The position numbers were made by a program, and so were the translations under genes. Below the pieces are notes generated by a model that saw nothing but the letters and a program-made list of their open reading frames with translations, was not told the DNA's origin and did no database searches. Below are positions 1-9,500 of a stretch of 64,000 bases of DNA, one piece after another. The stretch spans positions 2,145,501-2,209,500 of the forward strand of contig NZ_CP022985.1 of assembly GCF_003425985.1 (NCBI RefSeq), given 5' to 3'. This stretch comes from Mariniflexile sp. TRM1-10. Its GTDB lineage: Bacteria; Bacteroidota; Bacteroidia; Flavobacteriales; Flavobacteriaceae. Each line of letters begins with the position of its first letter. Position 1 is the stretch's first letter.

Positions 1-725
1 TGTAAAAACTTAGGACCTTTTACAGATTTTAAACGCTTTAATTCTGAAATAATTTTATCAATATCATGACCATCAATAGGTCCGGAATAATCAAAATTTA
101 AGGCTTTTATAATATTATTTTTTTTCTGAATCCCCTTTTTAACATTGGTTAAATACTGTTTTAAAGCACCCACGCTTGGATCGATTCCTATGGCATTATC
201 ATTTAAAATAACCAGTAAGTTGGCATCGGTGACGCCGGCATGGTTCAAGCCTTCAAAAGCCATACCGCTAGCAATAGAGGCATCACCAATAACAGCAATA
301 TGTTGCTTTTCTAAATCACCATGTAGTTTGGAAGCAATCGCCATACCCAAAGCTGCCGAAATAGAAGTAGAGGCATGCCCGACACCAAAAGCATCATAAA
401 CACTCTCATCGCGTTTTGGGAATCCACTCACGCCATGAATCTGTCTATTGGTATGAAAACAATCTTTTCTACCTGTTAGAATTTTATGTCCGTAAGCTTG
501 ATGACCCACATCCCAAATAAGCTGGTCTTCGGGCGTATTAAACACATAATGTAGTGCTATGGTTAATTCAACCACTCCCAAACTCGCTCCTAAATGCCCT
601 TCTTTGGTGGCGACAATGTTTATTATAAAGTCCCGCAATTCCTGGGCAAGTTGAGGTAATTCTTTTTGGTTTAAAAGACGAAGTTCTTTAGGGGAATGAA
701 TGGTATTTAAAAGGTTTTTTTGCAC
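1..725 (-). CDS. dxs: 1-deoxy-D-xylulose-5-phosphate synthase, N-terminal part
   Basis: Thiamine-diphosphate enzyme of the MEP isoprenoid pathway, condensing pyruvate and glyceraldehyde-3-phosphate. The reading frame runs off the left edge, so only about 241 residues of roughly 590 are present. Visible family blocks in order are EGHLGASLGVVELT, WDVGHQAYGHKIL, HGVSGFPKRDES, IGDASIASGMAFEG (ThDP/Mg site) and SGPIDGHD. I chose a GTG start at 723-725 because no in-frame ATG precedes the conserved start region, and a TAnnTTTG promoter box ends four bases upstream. This gives an essentially leaderless message. Family identification is certain; the start is inferred. Confidence 0.95.
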   Translation of the reverse strand, partial: MQKNLLNTIHSPKELRLLNQKELPQLAQELRDFIINIVATKEGHLGASLGVVELTIALHYVFNTPEDQLIWDVGHQAYGHKILTGRKDCFHTNRQIHGVSGFPKRDESVYDAFGVGHASTSISAALGMAIASKLHGDLEKQHIAVIGDASIASGMAFEGLNHAGVTDANLLVILNDNAIGIDPSVGALKQYLTNVKKGIQKKNNIIKALNFDYSGPIDGHDIDKIISELKRLKSVKGPKFL

Positions 726-729
726 GAAG

Positions 730-737
730 CAAAAGTA
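730..737 (-). promoter_or_regulatory. -7 promoter box of dxs
   Basis: Minus-strand TACTTTTG matches the Bacteroidota -7 consensus TAnnTTTG. Only four bases separate it from the GTG start, so the transcript would be leaderless. No good -33 TTG is seen. Confidence 0.5.
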
Positions 738-746
738 CAGATTTTA

Positions 747-1718
747 TTATTCTTCTACTTGAAAAATAATAGGCAAGGTATAGAGCATATCTATAGGTTT
801 ATTTGCTTGTTTTGCAGGGATGAATTGAGGCAAAAGTTTAAGTACTCGAATGGCTTCTTCTTCCAATTTTATATTTATTGCTCTAACCTTAATATCTGAA
901 ATGAAGCCGTTTTTGCCTATTTTGAATTGTGCATAAACTCTTTGTCTGCCTTTTAAATCTGAAGAAATTGATGTGTTAAAATTTTCAGAAATAATTTTTG
1001 ATATTTCTTTTGAGAAGTAATTTCTTTTTTCTTCCACGGTAAAGTTTTGTGGCGTATTTTTAAATTCAGGTGGAGACTGTACTGTAATCATTCCAAAAAG
1101 TATTTCTTCTTCTGTTTCTTTTTCAGGTGCAGGACAATAAGTTGGGGTAACGAGGTTTGTTGAATCAGGATTTTTTATCTTTTCAATAAATACAACATCT
1201 CCAACAGGTTCAATAATTAATTCACCATCAGTTGTAATATCGATATGGTTTATATTTTTAGAACTGGTATTACAATTTTTGTTTTGTAATGAATCTATCT
1301 CTGTTATTAATGATAATCCTCCAAGAACATCAATTGTAGTATTATTTATAGAATTTACAACTTCAATACTATCAATTTTTTGTTTACTACCATTTTTGTT
1401 AGTGCAATTCATTAGGGTCGTTCCCATAACAATAAGTAATGCTAATAAAAATGTTTTGTGAAAGCTTTTTCTAGCGGTTAAGACCTGTGACGGGATGTGA
1501 ATATTGATACTATCTAATTGGCTTTGTTTAAAATGTCCGCAAACACGGTTGCCTTTATTTTCATTTATAAAATCTTGAATTTCATAAGTGTCCATTTTTG
1601 TAAAATCAATGACTGTTTTAGAGCAAGAGTTACAGAATCTGCCTTTTTCTTTAGGAGTCATGGCATGCCAATCTTCATGGCAAGGTTTTGGAATGGAAAT
1701 AGAATAATATTTTTGCAT
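747..1718 (-). CDS. TonB C-terminal-domain protein with N-terminal Cys motif and one TM segment
   Basis: A 323-residue protein. Residues 12-35 carry a His/Cys cluster (PKPCHEDWHAMTP, then GRFCNSCSKTV) that looks like a small metal-binding knuckle facing the cytoplasm. A single hydrophobic segment follows at about 87-105, then a Ser/Thr/Asn-rich periplasmic linker. The C-terminal 60 residues resemble the TonB C-terminal fold (KNGFISDIKVRAIN, then EEEAIRVLKLLPQFIPAKQ). The architecture fits an atypical TonB-like energy transducer or a membrane sensor ending in a TonB fold. It stands alone between dxs and the divergent tadA. Which receptor it serves cannot be told. Confidence 0.7.
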   Translation of the reverse strand: MQKYYSISIPKPCHEDWHAMTPKEKGRFCNSCSKTVIDFTKMDTYEIQDFINENKGNRVCGHFKQSQLDSINIHIPSQVLTARKSFHKTFLLALLIVMGTTLMNCTNKNGSKQKIDSIEVVNSINNTTIDVLGGLSLITEIDSLQNKNCNTSSKNINHIDITTDGELIIEPVGDVVFIEKIKNPDSTNLVTPTYCPAPEKETEEEILFGMITVQSPPEFKNTPQNFTVEEKRNYFSKEISKIISENFNTSISSDLKGRQRVYAQFKIGKNGFISDIKVRAINIKLEEEAIRVLKLLPQFIPAKQANKPIDMLYTLPIIFQVEE

Positions 1719-1783
1719 AGTGGGAAGCTTTGGAATTATTTATCAAATTTCCTGCCGAAAGATTTTTAAATCGTTTGAAATTG

Positions 1784-1791
1784 TATTTTTG
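1784..1791 (+). promoter_or_regulatory. -7 promoter box of tadA
   Basis: TATTTTTG matches TAnnTTTG and lies five bases before the ATG at 1797, giving a near-leaderless start. Confidence 0.5.
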
Positions 1792-1796
1792 TTTTT

Positions 1797-2246
1797 ATGA
1801 TAGAACCTTTTGATGACACCTATTTTATGAAAAAAGCCTTGCAGGAAGCAGAAATGGCTTTTGAAAAAGGCGAAATTCCTGTAGGCGCTGTGGTTGTTAT
1901 TGATAACAGGGTTATAGCCCGCGGGCATAATTTAACGGAAACATTAACCGATGTTACGGCACATGCCGAAATGCAGGCTATTACAGCTGCGGCTAATTTT
2001 TTAGGAGGAAAATATTTAAAAAATTGCACGTTGTATGTAACGTTGGAGCCTTGCCAAATGTGTGCGGGTGCTTTATATTGGAGCCAAATATCGAATATTG
2101 TTTATGGCGCTAGGGATTTGGAACGAGGGTGTATTAATTTGAAAACCAAACTGCATCCTAAAACCGTTATGAAGGGTGGTGTTATGGAAACGGAAGCTGC
2201 TGAGTTATTGAAACGTTTTTTTATTGAAAGACGTAATTTGAATTAA
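1797..2246 (+). CDS. tadA: tRNA-specific adenosine deaminase
   Basis: 149 residues, the usual length for TadA, which deaminates A34 of tRNA-Arg(ACG) to inosine in the cytoplasm. The zinc-deaminase signature is complete: HAE at 56-58 (catalytic Glu58, zinc His56) and PCQMC with zinc cysteines 86 and 89. The ATG follows a TAnnTTTG box by five bases. It is a single gene, divergent from the TonB-like gene, with no visible partner. TadA and guanine deaminase share the fold; the sequence TLEPCQMCAGAL and the length favour TadA. Confidence 0.93.
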   Translation: MIEPFDDTYFMKKALQEAEMAFEKGEIPVGAVVVIDNRVIARGHNLTETLTDVTAHAEMQAITAAANFLGGKYLKNCTLYVTLEPCQMCAGALYWSQISNIVYGARDLERGCINLKTKLHPKTVMKGGVMETEAAELLKRFFIERRNLN

Positions 2247-2387
2247 TTGTTTCTCAGAGATTCACAGAGTTTAAAAAGAGATTCACAGAGTTTTTTTTGT
2301 GAATATTAATACTCTTTAACACCACTGATTACTGCAACTGATTACTGCGACTGAACACTGTGACTGAACACTGCCAACTGAACACTG
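2247..2387. repeat. short degenerate direct repeats
   Basis: Two copies of GAGATTCACAGAGTTT-like sequence are followed by about six degenerate copies of an ACTGATTACTGC / ACTGAACACTGC unit. No coding potential is seen. Such intergenic micro-repeats recur in this window (see 22813-23384 and 61181-61465). Confidence 0.75.
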
Positions 2388-2624
2388 CTAAATCTTCTTT
2401 TCTTTTTGATTTTCACGCATTTTGTCCAAATTTTCTTTAGTAAGCATATAATCTTTAACATCTTTATCTTTCCAGCGGTAATACGAAAACAGTGGAAATA
2501 CAATAAAAAATAGCCCCATAACGCCGAAGCCAATAAGTTTTTGGGAGTATTCAGATTCTACAAAATACCCAGTTAAAATACTTCCGAAAGAGGCTAAAAA
2601 CAAAAAAAGAATGAGATATTTCAT
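2388..2624 (-). CDS. small two-TM membrane protein
   Basis: 78 residues with two hydrophobic segments (about 3-20 and 30-47), followed by a charged lysine-rich tail (KENLDKMRENQKEKKI) that should lie in the cytoplasm. It starts 36 bases after the ClC gene ends, in the same direction, so the two are probably co-transcribed. I do not recognise a family. It might be an accessory subunit of the ClC protein, but only the position suggests this. Confidence 0.6.
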   Translation of the reverse strand: MKYLILFLFLASFGSILTGYFVESEYSQKLIGFGVMGLFFIVFPLFSYYRWKDKDVKDYMLTKENLDKMRENQKEKKI

Positions 2625-2660
2625 TTGTAGGGATAAGGATACTTAAATAACCTTTAGGTT

Positions 2661-4448
2661 TTATTTTGTAAAGTTAATTAATTGTCTTCGGTAAGCCGTT
2701 AATAGTTTTGATTTTGATATAAAACCAACATATTCGTCATTTTTCACTACGGGTAAATTCCATGCACTACTATCTTGAAATTTTCTCATAATGTCGGTCA
2801 TTTTATCTTTTTCGAGATCGATTATTTCGGGTGCTGGTTGCATAACATCTGTAGCCGTAATGTCATTGTATAATGATTGATCGAACATAACGGGGCGCAA
2901 ATCGTCCAACAAAATAACACCAAGTAGGGCGTTGTTTTTTTCATTCACTACAGGAAAAATATTTCGGTTTGATTTTATAACGGCTTCATGTACCATCTGA
3001 CCCAAATTCATTTTTGGATTTATAGTTATGAAATTATTCTCAATAACTTTATCTATATCCATTAAGGTTAATACAGCGTGGTCTTTGTCGTGGGTTATGA
3101 GTTCGCCTTTTCTACCCAATTCCATATTATAAACCGAATGTGAGCTAAAGTATTTCGTAATACCGAATGAAATGGTTGCCGTTAGCATTAAGGGTATAAA
3201 CAGTTCGTAGCCGCTGGTAAGTTCTGCAATTAAGAAAATAGCGGTTAACGGCGCATGTAAAACACCAGCAAGTAAACCAGCCATACCTACAAGGGTGAAA
3301 TTGCTTTCGGAAACAGGTGTATTGAACAAACCGCAGTTATTAATTATTTTGGCAATACAATTGCCCATAATGCTACCCATAAAAAGCGTTGGTGCAAAAA
3401 TACCACCGACACCACCAGCTCCAAAAGTGAGGGCACTGGCAATAATTTTAAAAAATACCAAACCAGCTAAAAGTAGAACGATGATCCAAATATTGGTTAA
3501 ATCCATTTGGAAGATATTGTTTTCCAAAGCTTTTTCTGGGTTGCCGGCAATAAGGTTATTGATAACATCAAATCCTTCGCCATAAAGTGGTGGAATGAAA
3601 TAAATTAAAATACCTAAAAGAATGCCACCAATTACTAAACGTTTTATGGGGGATTTTATTTTGTCGAAAAATTTTTGAAACTTGTCGTAAACTTGAGCAA
3701 AATAGATGGATGTTATAGCGGCGAAAACACCCAGAACCATATAAAAAGGGGCATCGGAAATAACAAATTTATCTTCAATTCTAAAGGGTAATAAAATATC
3801 GTCTCCAAAGAAAAAATAAGAAGTTAGAATGGCTGAAAGTGATGCCAATAAAAGGGGCAACATAGATGCAATGGTTAAGTCTAAACTAAACACTTCAATA
3901 GCAAAAATAATAGCGGCAATAGGAGCTTTGAAGATAGATGACATGGCGCCAGCGGCAGCACAACCAATCAATAAATTTCGAGTGGTTTGGTTCATGTGAA
4001 ACATTCTTGAAATGTTAGAACCAATAGCAGCTCCCGTAGCTACTGTAGGTCCTTCTAGTCCTACGGAACCACCAAAGCCAACCGTTAGAGGTGCCGTTAA
4101 AATAGAACCAAACATTTGGTATTGTTTCATAACACCTTTTCGTTTTGAAATAGCAAAAAGGGTCGAGGGGATACCATGGCTTACTTTGTTTCTAATAACA
4201 TATTTTATGATAAAATATACGATGGTTAAACCAATAATAGGAAACAAAAAATAAAAAGCATGATGGTAATATTTAATTAAATTACCTTCCAATAAATGTT
4301 GAAAAAAGTGCGTTAAATTTTTTAAAATCACCGCACCAACACCAGAGGTAAAACCAATAACAATACTTAATATATATACAAATTGTCTGTGAGAAATGTG
4401 TTTAGCTCTCCAGATGAGTACTTGTTTTAGAATGGTTTGTTTTGGCAT
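2661..4448 (-). CDS. ClC-family chloride channel/transporter with CBS pair
   Basis: An inner-membrane anion channel or Cl-/H+ exchanger of about 595 residues. The ClC selectivity motifs are present: GSVGLEGP (with the gating Glu), and GAGGVGGIFAPTLFMG in the second half. The C-terminal 140 residues contain two CBS domains (MDIDKVIENNFITINPK, then VMQPAPEIIDLEKDKM). In the motif FAIEV the residue aligned to Glu203 of the E. coli exchanger appears to be Val, as in several channel-type members, but I cannot assign channel or exchanger from this. I chose ATG at 4448 over an upstream in-frame TTG at 4475 because the TTG lies inside a hairpin (4464-4491). Confidence 0.92.
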   Translation of the reverse strand: MPKQTILKQVLIWRAKHISHRQFVYILSIVIGFTSGVGAVILKNLTHFFQHLLEGNLIKYYHHAFYFLFPIIGLTIVYFIIKYVIRNKVSHGIPSTLFAISKRKGVMKQYQMFGSILTAPLTVGFGGSVGLEGPTVATGAAIGSNISRMFHMNQTTRNLLIGCAAAGAMSSIFKAPIAAIIFAIEVFSLDLTIASMLPLLLASLSAILTSYFFFGDDILLPFRIEDKFVISDAPFYMVLGVFAAITSIYFAQVYDKFQKFFDKIKSPIKRLVIGGILLGILIYFIPPLYGEGFDVINNLIAGNPEKALENNIFQMDLTNIWIIVLLLAGLVFFKIIASALTFGAGGVGGIFAPTLFMGSIMGNCIAKIINNCGLFNTPVSESNFTLVGMAGLLAGVLHAPLTAIFLIAELTSGYELFIPLMLTATISFGITKYFSSHSVYNMELGRKGELITHDKDHAVLTLMDIDKVIENNFITINPKMNLGQMVHEAVIKSNRNIFPVVNEKNNALLGVILLDDLRPVMFDQSLYNDITATDVMQPAPEIIDLEKDKMTDIMRKFQDSSAWNLPVVKNDEYVGFISKSKLLTAYRRQLINFTK

Positions 4449-4463
4449 AGTTAAATCTACTAA

Positions 4464-4491
4464 AAAATCCTGCAAAAAGCAGGATTGATTT
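4464..4491. other. hairpin just upstream of the ClC gene
   Basis: AATCCTGC and GCAGGATT form an 8-bp stem around a short A-rich loop. It sits 16 bases before the ClC start codon and could act in the leader, or be the end of an upstream transcript. Confidence 0.4.
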
Positions 4492-4494
4492 TTA

Positions 4495-4653
4495 GAAACT
4501 GTTTAAGTTTTGTTTATTGATGCTTTTTTGAATTATTTTTGGATCAGATGAGGCGGATTTTTTTTTAATAGCAGAGCTATTAGAAAAAAATTCAACGAAA
4601 TATGGGTCAAAAAGAAACAAAAAATGGCTTTTAGATAAAACTTAAACAGTTTC
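4495..4653. mobile_element. 159-bp MITE-like inverted-repeat element
   Basis: Perfect 17-bp terminal inverted repeats, GAAACTGTTTAAGTTTT at 4495-4511 and its complement at 4637-4653, are flanked on both sides by TA, as expected for TA-targeting (Tc1/IS630-like) elements. There is no open reading frame inside. The right arm abuts the aspS stop codon, so the element supplies the 3' flank of aspS. Confidence 0.6.
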
Positions 4654-6407
4654 TATTGTTTTAAATTAAGTTTTAGGCTTAATTCGGTTAATTGTGCATC
4701 GTCTATGGTTGCAGGCGCATCAATCATAACGTCTCGACCTGCATTGTTTTTTGGGAACGCAATAAAATCACGAATGGTTTCTTGTCCGCCAAGAATAGCT
4801 ACCAATCTATCCAATCCAAAAGCTAAACCACCATGTGGCGGTGCGCCATACTGAAAGGCATCCATTAAGAACCCAAATTGTGCTTTTGCTTCTTCGGGTG
4901 TAAATCCTAAATAATCGAACATCAAGGATTGCGTTTCTTTATCGTGAATACGAATAGAACCACCACCAATTTCGTTTCCGTTCAGCACCAAATCGTACGC
5001 ATTGGCTTTTACTTCTCCAGGATTTGTTTTTAATAATTCCAACTGACCTGGTTTTGGTGATGTAAATGGATGGTGCATGGCGTGGTAACGTTTGGTTTCT
5101 TCATCCCATTCCAATAAAGGGAAATCCATAACCCAAAGTGGTGCAAATTCTTTTGGATTTCTAAGTCCTAAACGTTCTGCTAATTCCATACGTAAAGCAC
5201 TTAATTGGGTGCGTACTTTATTTTTATCACCAGAAAGCACACAGATTAAATCGCCTGCTTTGGCACCAGTTACTTCTGCCCATTTAGCTAAATCGGTCTC
5301 ATCGTAAAATTTATCTACAGACGATTTGAATGTGCCGTCTTCATTACAACGACAGTAAACCATTCCTAAAGCACCAATTTGTGGGCGTTTTACCCAATCA
5401 ATTAATTGGTCGATTTCTTTTCTGGTATAAGCGTTCCCACCGGGTACTGCAATACCAACTACCAATTCGGCATTATTAAATACACCAAAATCTTTATGTT
5501 GGGCAACCTCGTTTAATTCACCGAATACCATCCCAAAACGAATGTCTGGTTTGTCGTTTCCGTATAAACGCATGGCATCGTCATATAGCATTCTTGGGAA
5601 TTTTTCAATGTCAACACCATTGACTTCTTTTAGTAAATGACGGGTTAAACCTTCAAACGCATTTAAAATATCTTCTTGCTCAATAAACGCCATTTCACAA
5701 TCTATTTGTGTGAATTCCGGTTGTCTGTCGGCACGTAAATCTTCATCCCTAAAACATTTCACTATTTGGAAATATTTATCCATGCCACCAACCATAAGCA
5801 ATTGCTTAAAAGTTTGAGGCGATTGCGGAAGTGCATAAAATTGTCCTGCATTCATGCGCGAAGGCACTACGAAATCGCGTGCACCTTCGGGAGTCGATTT
5901 TATTAAGTAAGGTGTTTCAACTTCTATAAAACCTTCTTTAGACAGGTAGTTTCTAACTTCTTGGGTTACTTTATGTCTAAAAATCAAGCTGTTTTTTACA
6001 GGGTTACGACGAATATCCAGATAGCGATACTTCATACGCAGTTCTTCACCGCCATCGGTTTTATCTTCAATAGTGAAAGGCGGTAATAAGGCTTCGTTTA
6101 AAACGGTTAGTTCTGAGACCAAAATTTCAATATCGCCTGTTGGCATATTTGGGTTTTTGGATGTGCGTTCTATAACCAATCCTTTTACTTGAATGACAAA
6201 CTCACGACCTAAATTTTGTGCCTGTAATAGCATGTCCTTGGAGGTGCGCTCTTCATCAAAAACGAGTTGCGTCATGCCATATCGATCGCGTAAATCTACC
6301 CAAACAATAAAGCCTTTGTCTCTAGATTTTTGAACCCACCCAGCAAGTGTGACTTCTTTATTTATATGTGATGCATTTAATTCACCACAATTATGACTTC
6401 TGTACAT
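4653..6407 (-). CDS. aspS: aspartyl-tRNA synthetase
   Basis: 584 residues, typical of bacterial-type AspRS. An N-terminal OB-fold anticodon-binding domain (about 1-105) is followed by class II motif 2 ([18 protein letters not shown]), the bacterial GAD insertion (about 290-410) and class II motif 3 ([14 protein letters not shown]). It charges tRNA-Asp in the cytoplasm. The ATG lies 17 bases after a TAAATTTG promoter box. The gene looks intact and monocistronic. Confidence 0.97.
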   Translation of the reverse strand: MYRSHNCGELNASHINKEVTLAGWVQKSRDKGFIVWVDLRDRYGMTQLVFDEERTSKDMLLQAQNLGREFVIQVKGLVIERTSKNPNMPTGDIEILVSELTVLNEALLPPFTIEDKTDGGEELRMKYRYLDIRRNPVKNSLIFRHKVTQEVRNYLSKEGFIEVETPYLIKSTPEGARDFVVPSRMNAGQFYALPQSPQTFKQLLMVGGMDKYFQIVKCFRDEDLRADRQPEFTQIDCEMAFIEQEDILNAFEGLTRHLLKEVNGVDIEKFPRMLYDDAMRLYGNDKPDIRFGMVFGELNEVAQHKDFGVFNNAELVVGIAVPGGNAYTRKEIDQLIDWVKRPQIGALGMVYCRCNEDGTFKSSVDKFYDETDLAKWAEVTGAKAGDLICVLSGDKNKVRTQLSALRMELAERLGLRNPKEFAPLWVMDFPLLEWDEETKRYHAMHHPFTSPKPGQLELLKTNPGEVKANAYDLVLNGNEIGGGSIRIHDKETQSLMFDYLGFTPEEAKAQFGFLMDAFQYGAPPHGGLAFGLDRLVAILGGQETIRDFIAFPKNNAGRDVMIDAPATIDDAQLTELSLKLNLKQ

Positions 6408-6424
6408 AGTTGAAATTTGAAGTG

Positions 6425-6432
6425 CAAATTTA
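6425..6432 (-). promoter_or_regulatory. -7 promoter box of aspS
   Basis: Minus-strand TAAATTTG matches TAnnTTTG, 17 bases before the aspS ATG. No clear -33 TTG is seen. Confidence 0.5.
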
Positions 6433-6449
6433 CATAACTTATGGGATTA

Positions 6450-6485
6450 TGAAACAAAAAGCCCCAACATATGTTAAGGCTTTTT
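6450..6485 (-). terminator. terminator of the RND efflux operon
   Basis: AAAAAGCC and GGCTTTTT form an 8-bp stem around the loop CCAACATATGTTAA. It is T-rich on both strands and lies 20 bases beyond the RND stop codon. Confidence 0.7.
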
Positions 6486-6504
6486 GTTTTTAATCCATTC
6501 TTTT

Positions 6505-9500
6505 TTAATCTATAATCTCTGGTTCTTGAATTATAGGTTCAGAACTTGTTTTACTTCTTATCCACATTTTTAATTGCATGGCTAAAAAGAATAATACAGG
6601 TACTACTATTAATGTTAAAAACGTTGCTACAAATAACCCGTAAATAACTGTCCAAGCCAAAGGACCCCAGAAAATAACGTTATCACCACCAAAATAGATA
6701 TGTGGATTAAACTCACTAAATAGGGTATAGAAATTAATGTTTAAACCAATGGCTAAAGGAATTAAACCTAATATAGTTGTAATGGCTGTTAGTAAAACAG
6801 GGCGTAAACGCGCTTTACCTGCTTGTACGATACTGTTGTATAAATCTTCTTTATCAAGATATTCTTCTTCATCTAAACCTCTGTCATATTTTTTTCTATC
6901 AATAAGAAGTTGGGCATAGTCTAAAAGAACCACCCCGTTATTTACAACAATACCTGCCAGTGATATGATACCCATCATGGTCATCATAATAACAAAAGCG
7001 CTACCCGTAATAACAATGCCACTAAACACACCAATTAAGCTTAAAAATATGGCAAGCATGATGATTGCTGGTTTAGAGAACGAATTAAACTGGAAGATAA
7101 GAATTAAAAATATTAAGAATAATCCAGTAAAGAATGCGCCCATTAAGAATGCCATTTGTTTGTTTTGTTCTTCAATTTGCCCAGTATAATCTATTTTAAT
7201 GTTTTTTGGCAATTCTTTAAACTCTTTCATGGCATGCTGCACTTGCGATACCACTGCACCGGCATCGGTATAACCTGGTGCTAAAGCGGAATATACCGTA
7301 ACAACACGCCTTACATCTCTGTGTTTTATGGCACTAAAGCCTGAAGTATTGGATTGTTTTGCAACAGCAGATACAGGAACTTCTTTAATTTGTCCAGAAG
7401 CCATATCCCTAAAAGTAATTTTCTGATTGAAAATGGCACTCGAATTATATCTGTTTTCTTCATTGAAACGTACATAAATATCATAATCGTCACCATCTTC
7501 TTTATAAACGCCTGCTTTGGCTCCAAAAATGGCATTTCTTAATTGTTGCCCTACTTGAGACGCACTGACGCCTAATTCTCCAGCTTTTTCTCTATCAACC
7601 ACCACTTGCATGGCTGGCTTGTCTTTGTTCACGTCTATTTTTAACTCATCGATACCTGCAATACTTCTGGAGTTGATAAAGTCGCGCATTTTTTCGGCAG
7701 TATTAATAAGCTCCGAGTAATCATCGCCTTCTAATTCAATGTTAATTGGTGCTCCTGCCGGTGGTCCGTTTTGGTCTTTTTCAACCGAAATTAATACTCC
7801 AGGATAAATGCCTACTAAGGCTTCTTGTACTTTTTGGCGCATCAATTCACTGTCTTCTCCTTCTCTAAATTTATATTCGCGCATCGAGGCGGTAATTTTA
7901 CCTTTATGGGGCATTTCGGCAGCTGAACCACCATCGGTTTGCGGATTTCCAGCACCTTCACCCACCTGCGATACCGCACTTTCTACCATAAAGTTATAGT
8001 CGCCTTTTCTATACATGTCTTCATTTAAAACACGATATACTTTTTTTTCTATTTCCTTGGTAATGGTATTGGTTTTTTCAATATCGGTACCTTCAGGGTA
8101 TTCAATATAGACTATAATTTGATTCGGTTTATTATCTGGGAAGAACTCTACTTTTGTTCTTTGTGTTCCCAAAGAAATTCCAAAAACTACAAATGAAATA
8201 ATGAGTAAAATAACAGTTCCTATACTTATAAAATAAGGACGTTTCCCTTTTAAGGCACTTTTTAAGGATTTTTCATAAAAGTTTTCAAGTTTTACAAGGC
8301 TTTTGTTTTGAAAGCGATTCGCCATTTTACGAAGTATCAAGCGATACACCCACAACATGATGGCTGTGAAAATCATAAGGGAACCTAGGGCTCTGTAATC
8401 GCCACCAATTATAAGGATGATAAAGCCTATAATGGAAATGGTTGCGGTGATGTATATGATACGTTTTAAAGGCATGTCTTTATCTTCAGTTGTCATGAAT
8501 TGAGAAACCAATACGGAGTTAAAAAAGATGGCAACAAATAAAGATGAACCTAAAACTACCGATAATGTTATTGGGAAATAGATCATAAATTGCCCCATAA
8601 GCCCAGGCCAAAGACCTAAAGGAATAAAGGCAGCGACCGTAGTTGCTGTTGAAATAATAATAGGATATGCAATTTCGCTAATGCCTTTTTTAGCAGCTTC
8701 TTTTCGGCTCATGCCTTCTTCGTCCATAAGGCGGTATACGTTTTCAACTACCACAATGCCGTTGTCTACCAACATACCAAGACCCATAATAAGCCCAAAG
8801 AGAATCATGGTATTCATGGTATAGCCTAATAAGTTTAAAATCATTAAAGACATAAACATAGACATAGGGATGGCAAACCCAACAAATAGGGCATTTTTAA
8901 ATCCTAAAAAGAACATTAAAACGGTTACAACGAGAATGATACCAAAAATAATGTTGTTCACTAAATCATCAACTTGTCCAATGGTCTTTGAAGATTGGTC
9001 GTTGGCGATAGTTACTTTCAGGTTTTTTGGAAATACGTTTTCAATGGCATCTTTTCTAATGAGTTCAATTTTTTCAGCAGCTTCGACCATGTTTTTACCA
9101 GAGCGTTTTTTTACGTCTAGCATCACAACAGGGTCTCCAAACTCGCGGGCATAGGTTGTTTTATCTTTTTCTTTGAAGCTTATATTGGCAATGTCTTTTA
9201 AATAAATGGGATTGTTATTTTCGGATTTAACCACAAAGTTTTTTAAATCGTTTGGATCTTCTATTTCACCAAGAATTCTAATGGTTCGACGCTGACCACT
9301 AGCAATGAAATTACCCGCAGACATGGTCATGTTTCCGCTATTTATGGCACTAATTACATCATCAAAACTCACTTGGGACGCCATCATTTTATAAATATCT
9401 ACGGCTACCTCAACTTCTTTTTCTTGAGCACCACGAATATCGACCTTTTTAATTTCGATTAAGTTTTCAATTTCATCTTGAAGATATTCGCCAAACTCTT

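Noticed and set aside
145..399. Plus-strand 84-residue open frame inside dxs
   Set aside because: It is antisense to the conserved DXS coding frame and has no recognisable product or promoter.
4464..4475. Upstream TTG start for the ClC gene
   Set aside because: It lies within a hairpin and adds nine residues absent from the conserved start; ATG 4448 is better.
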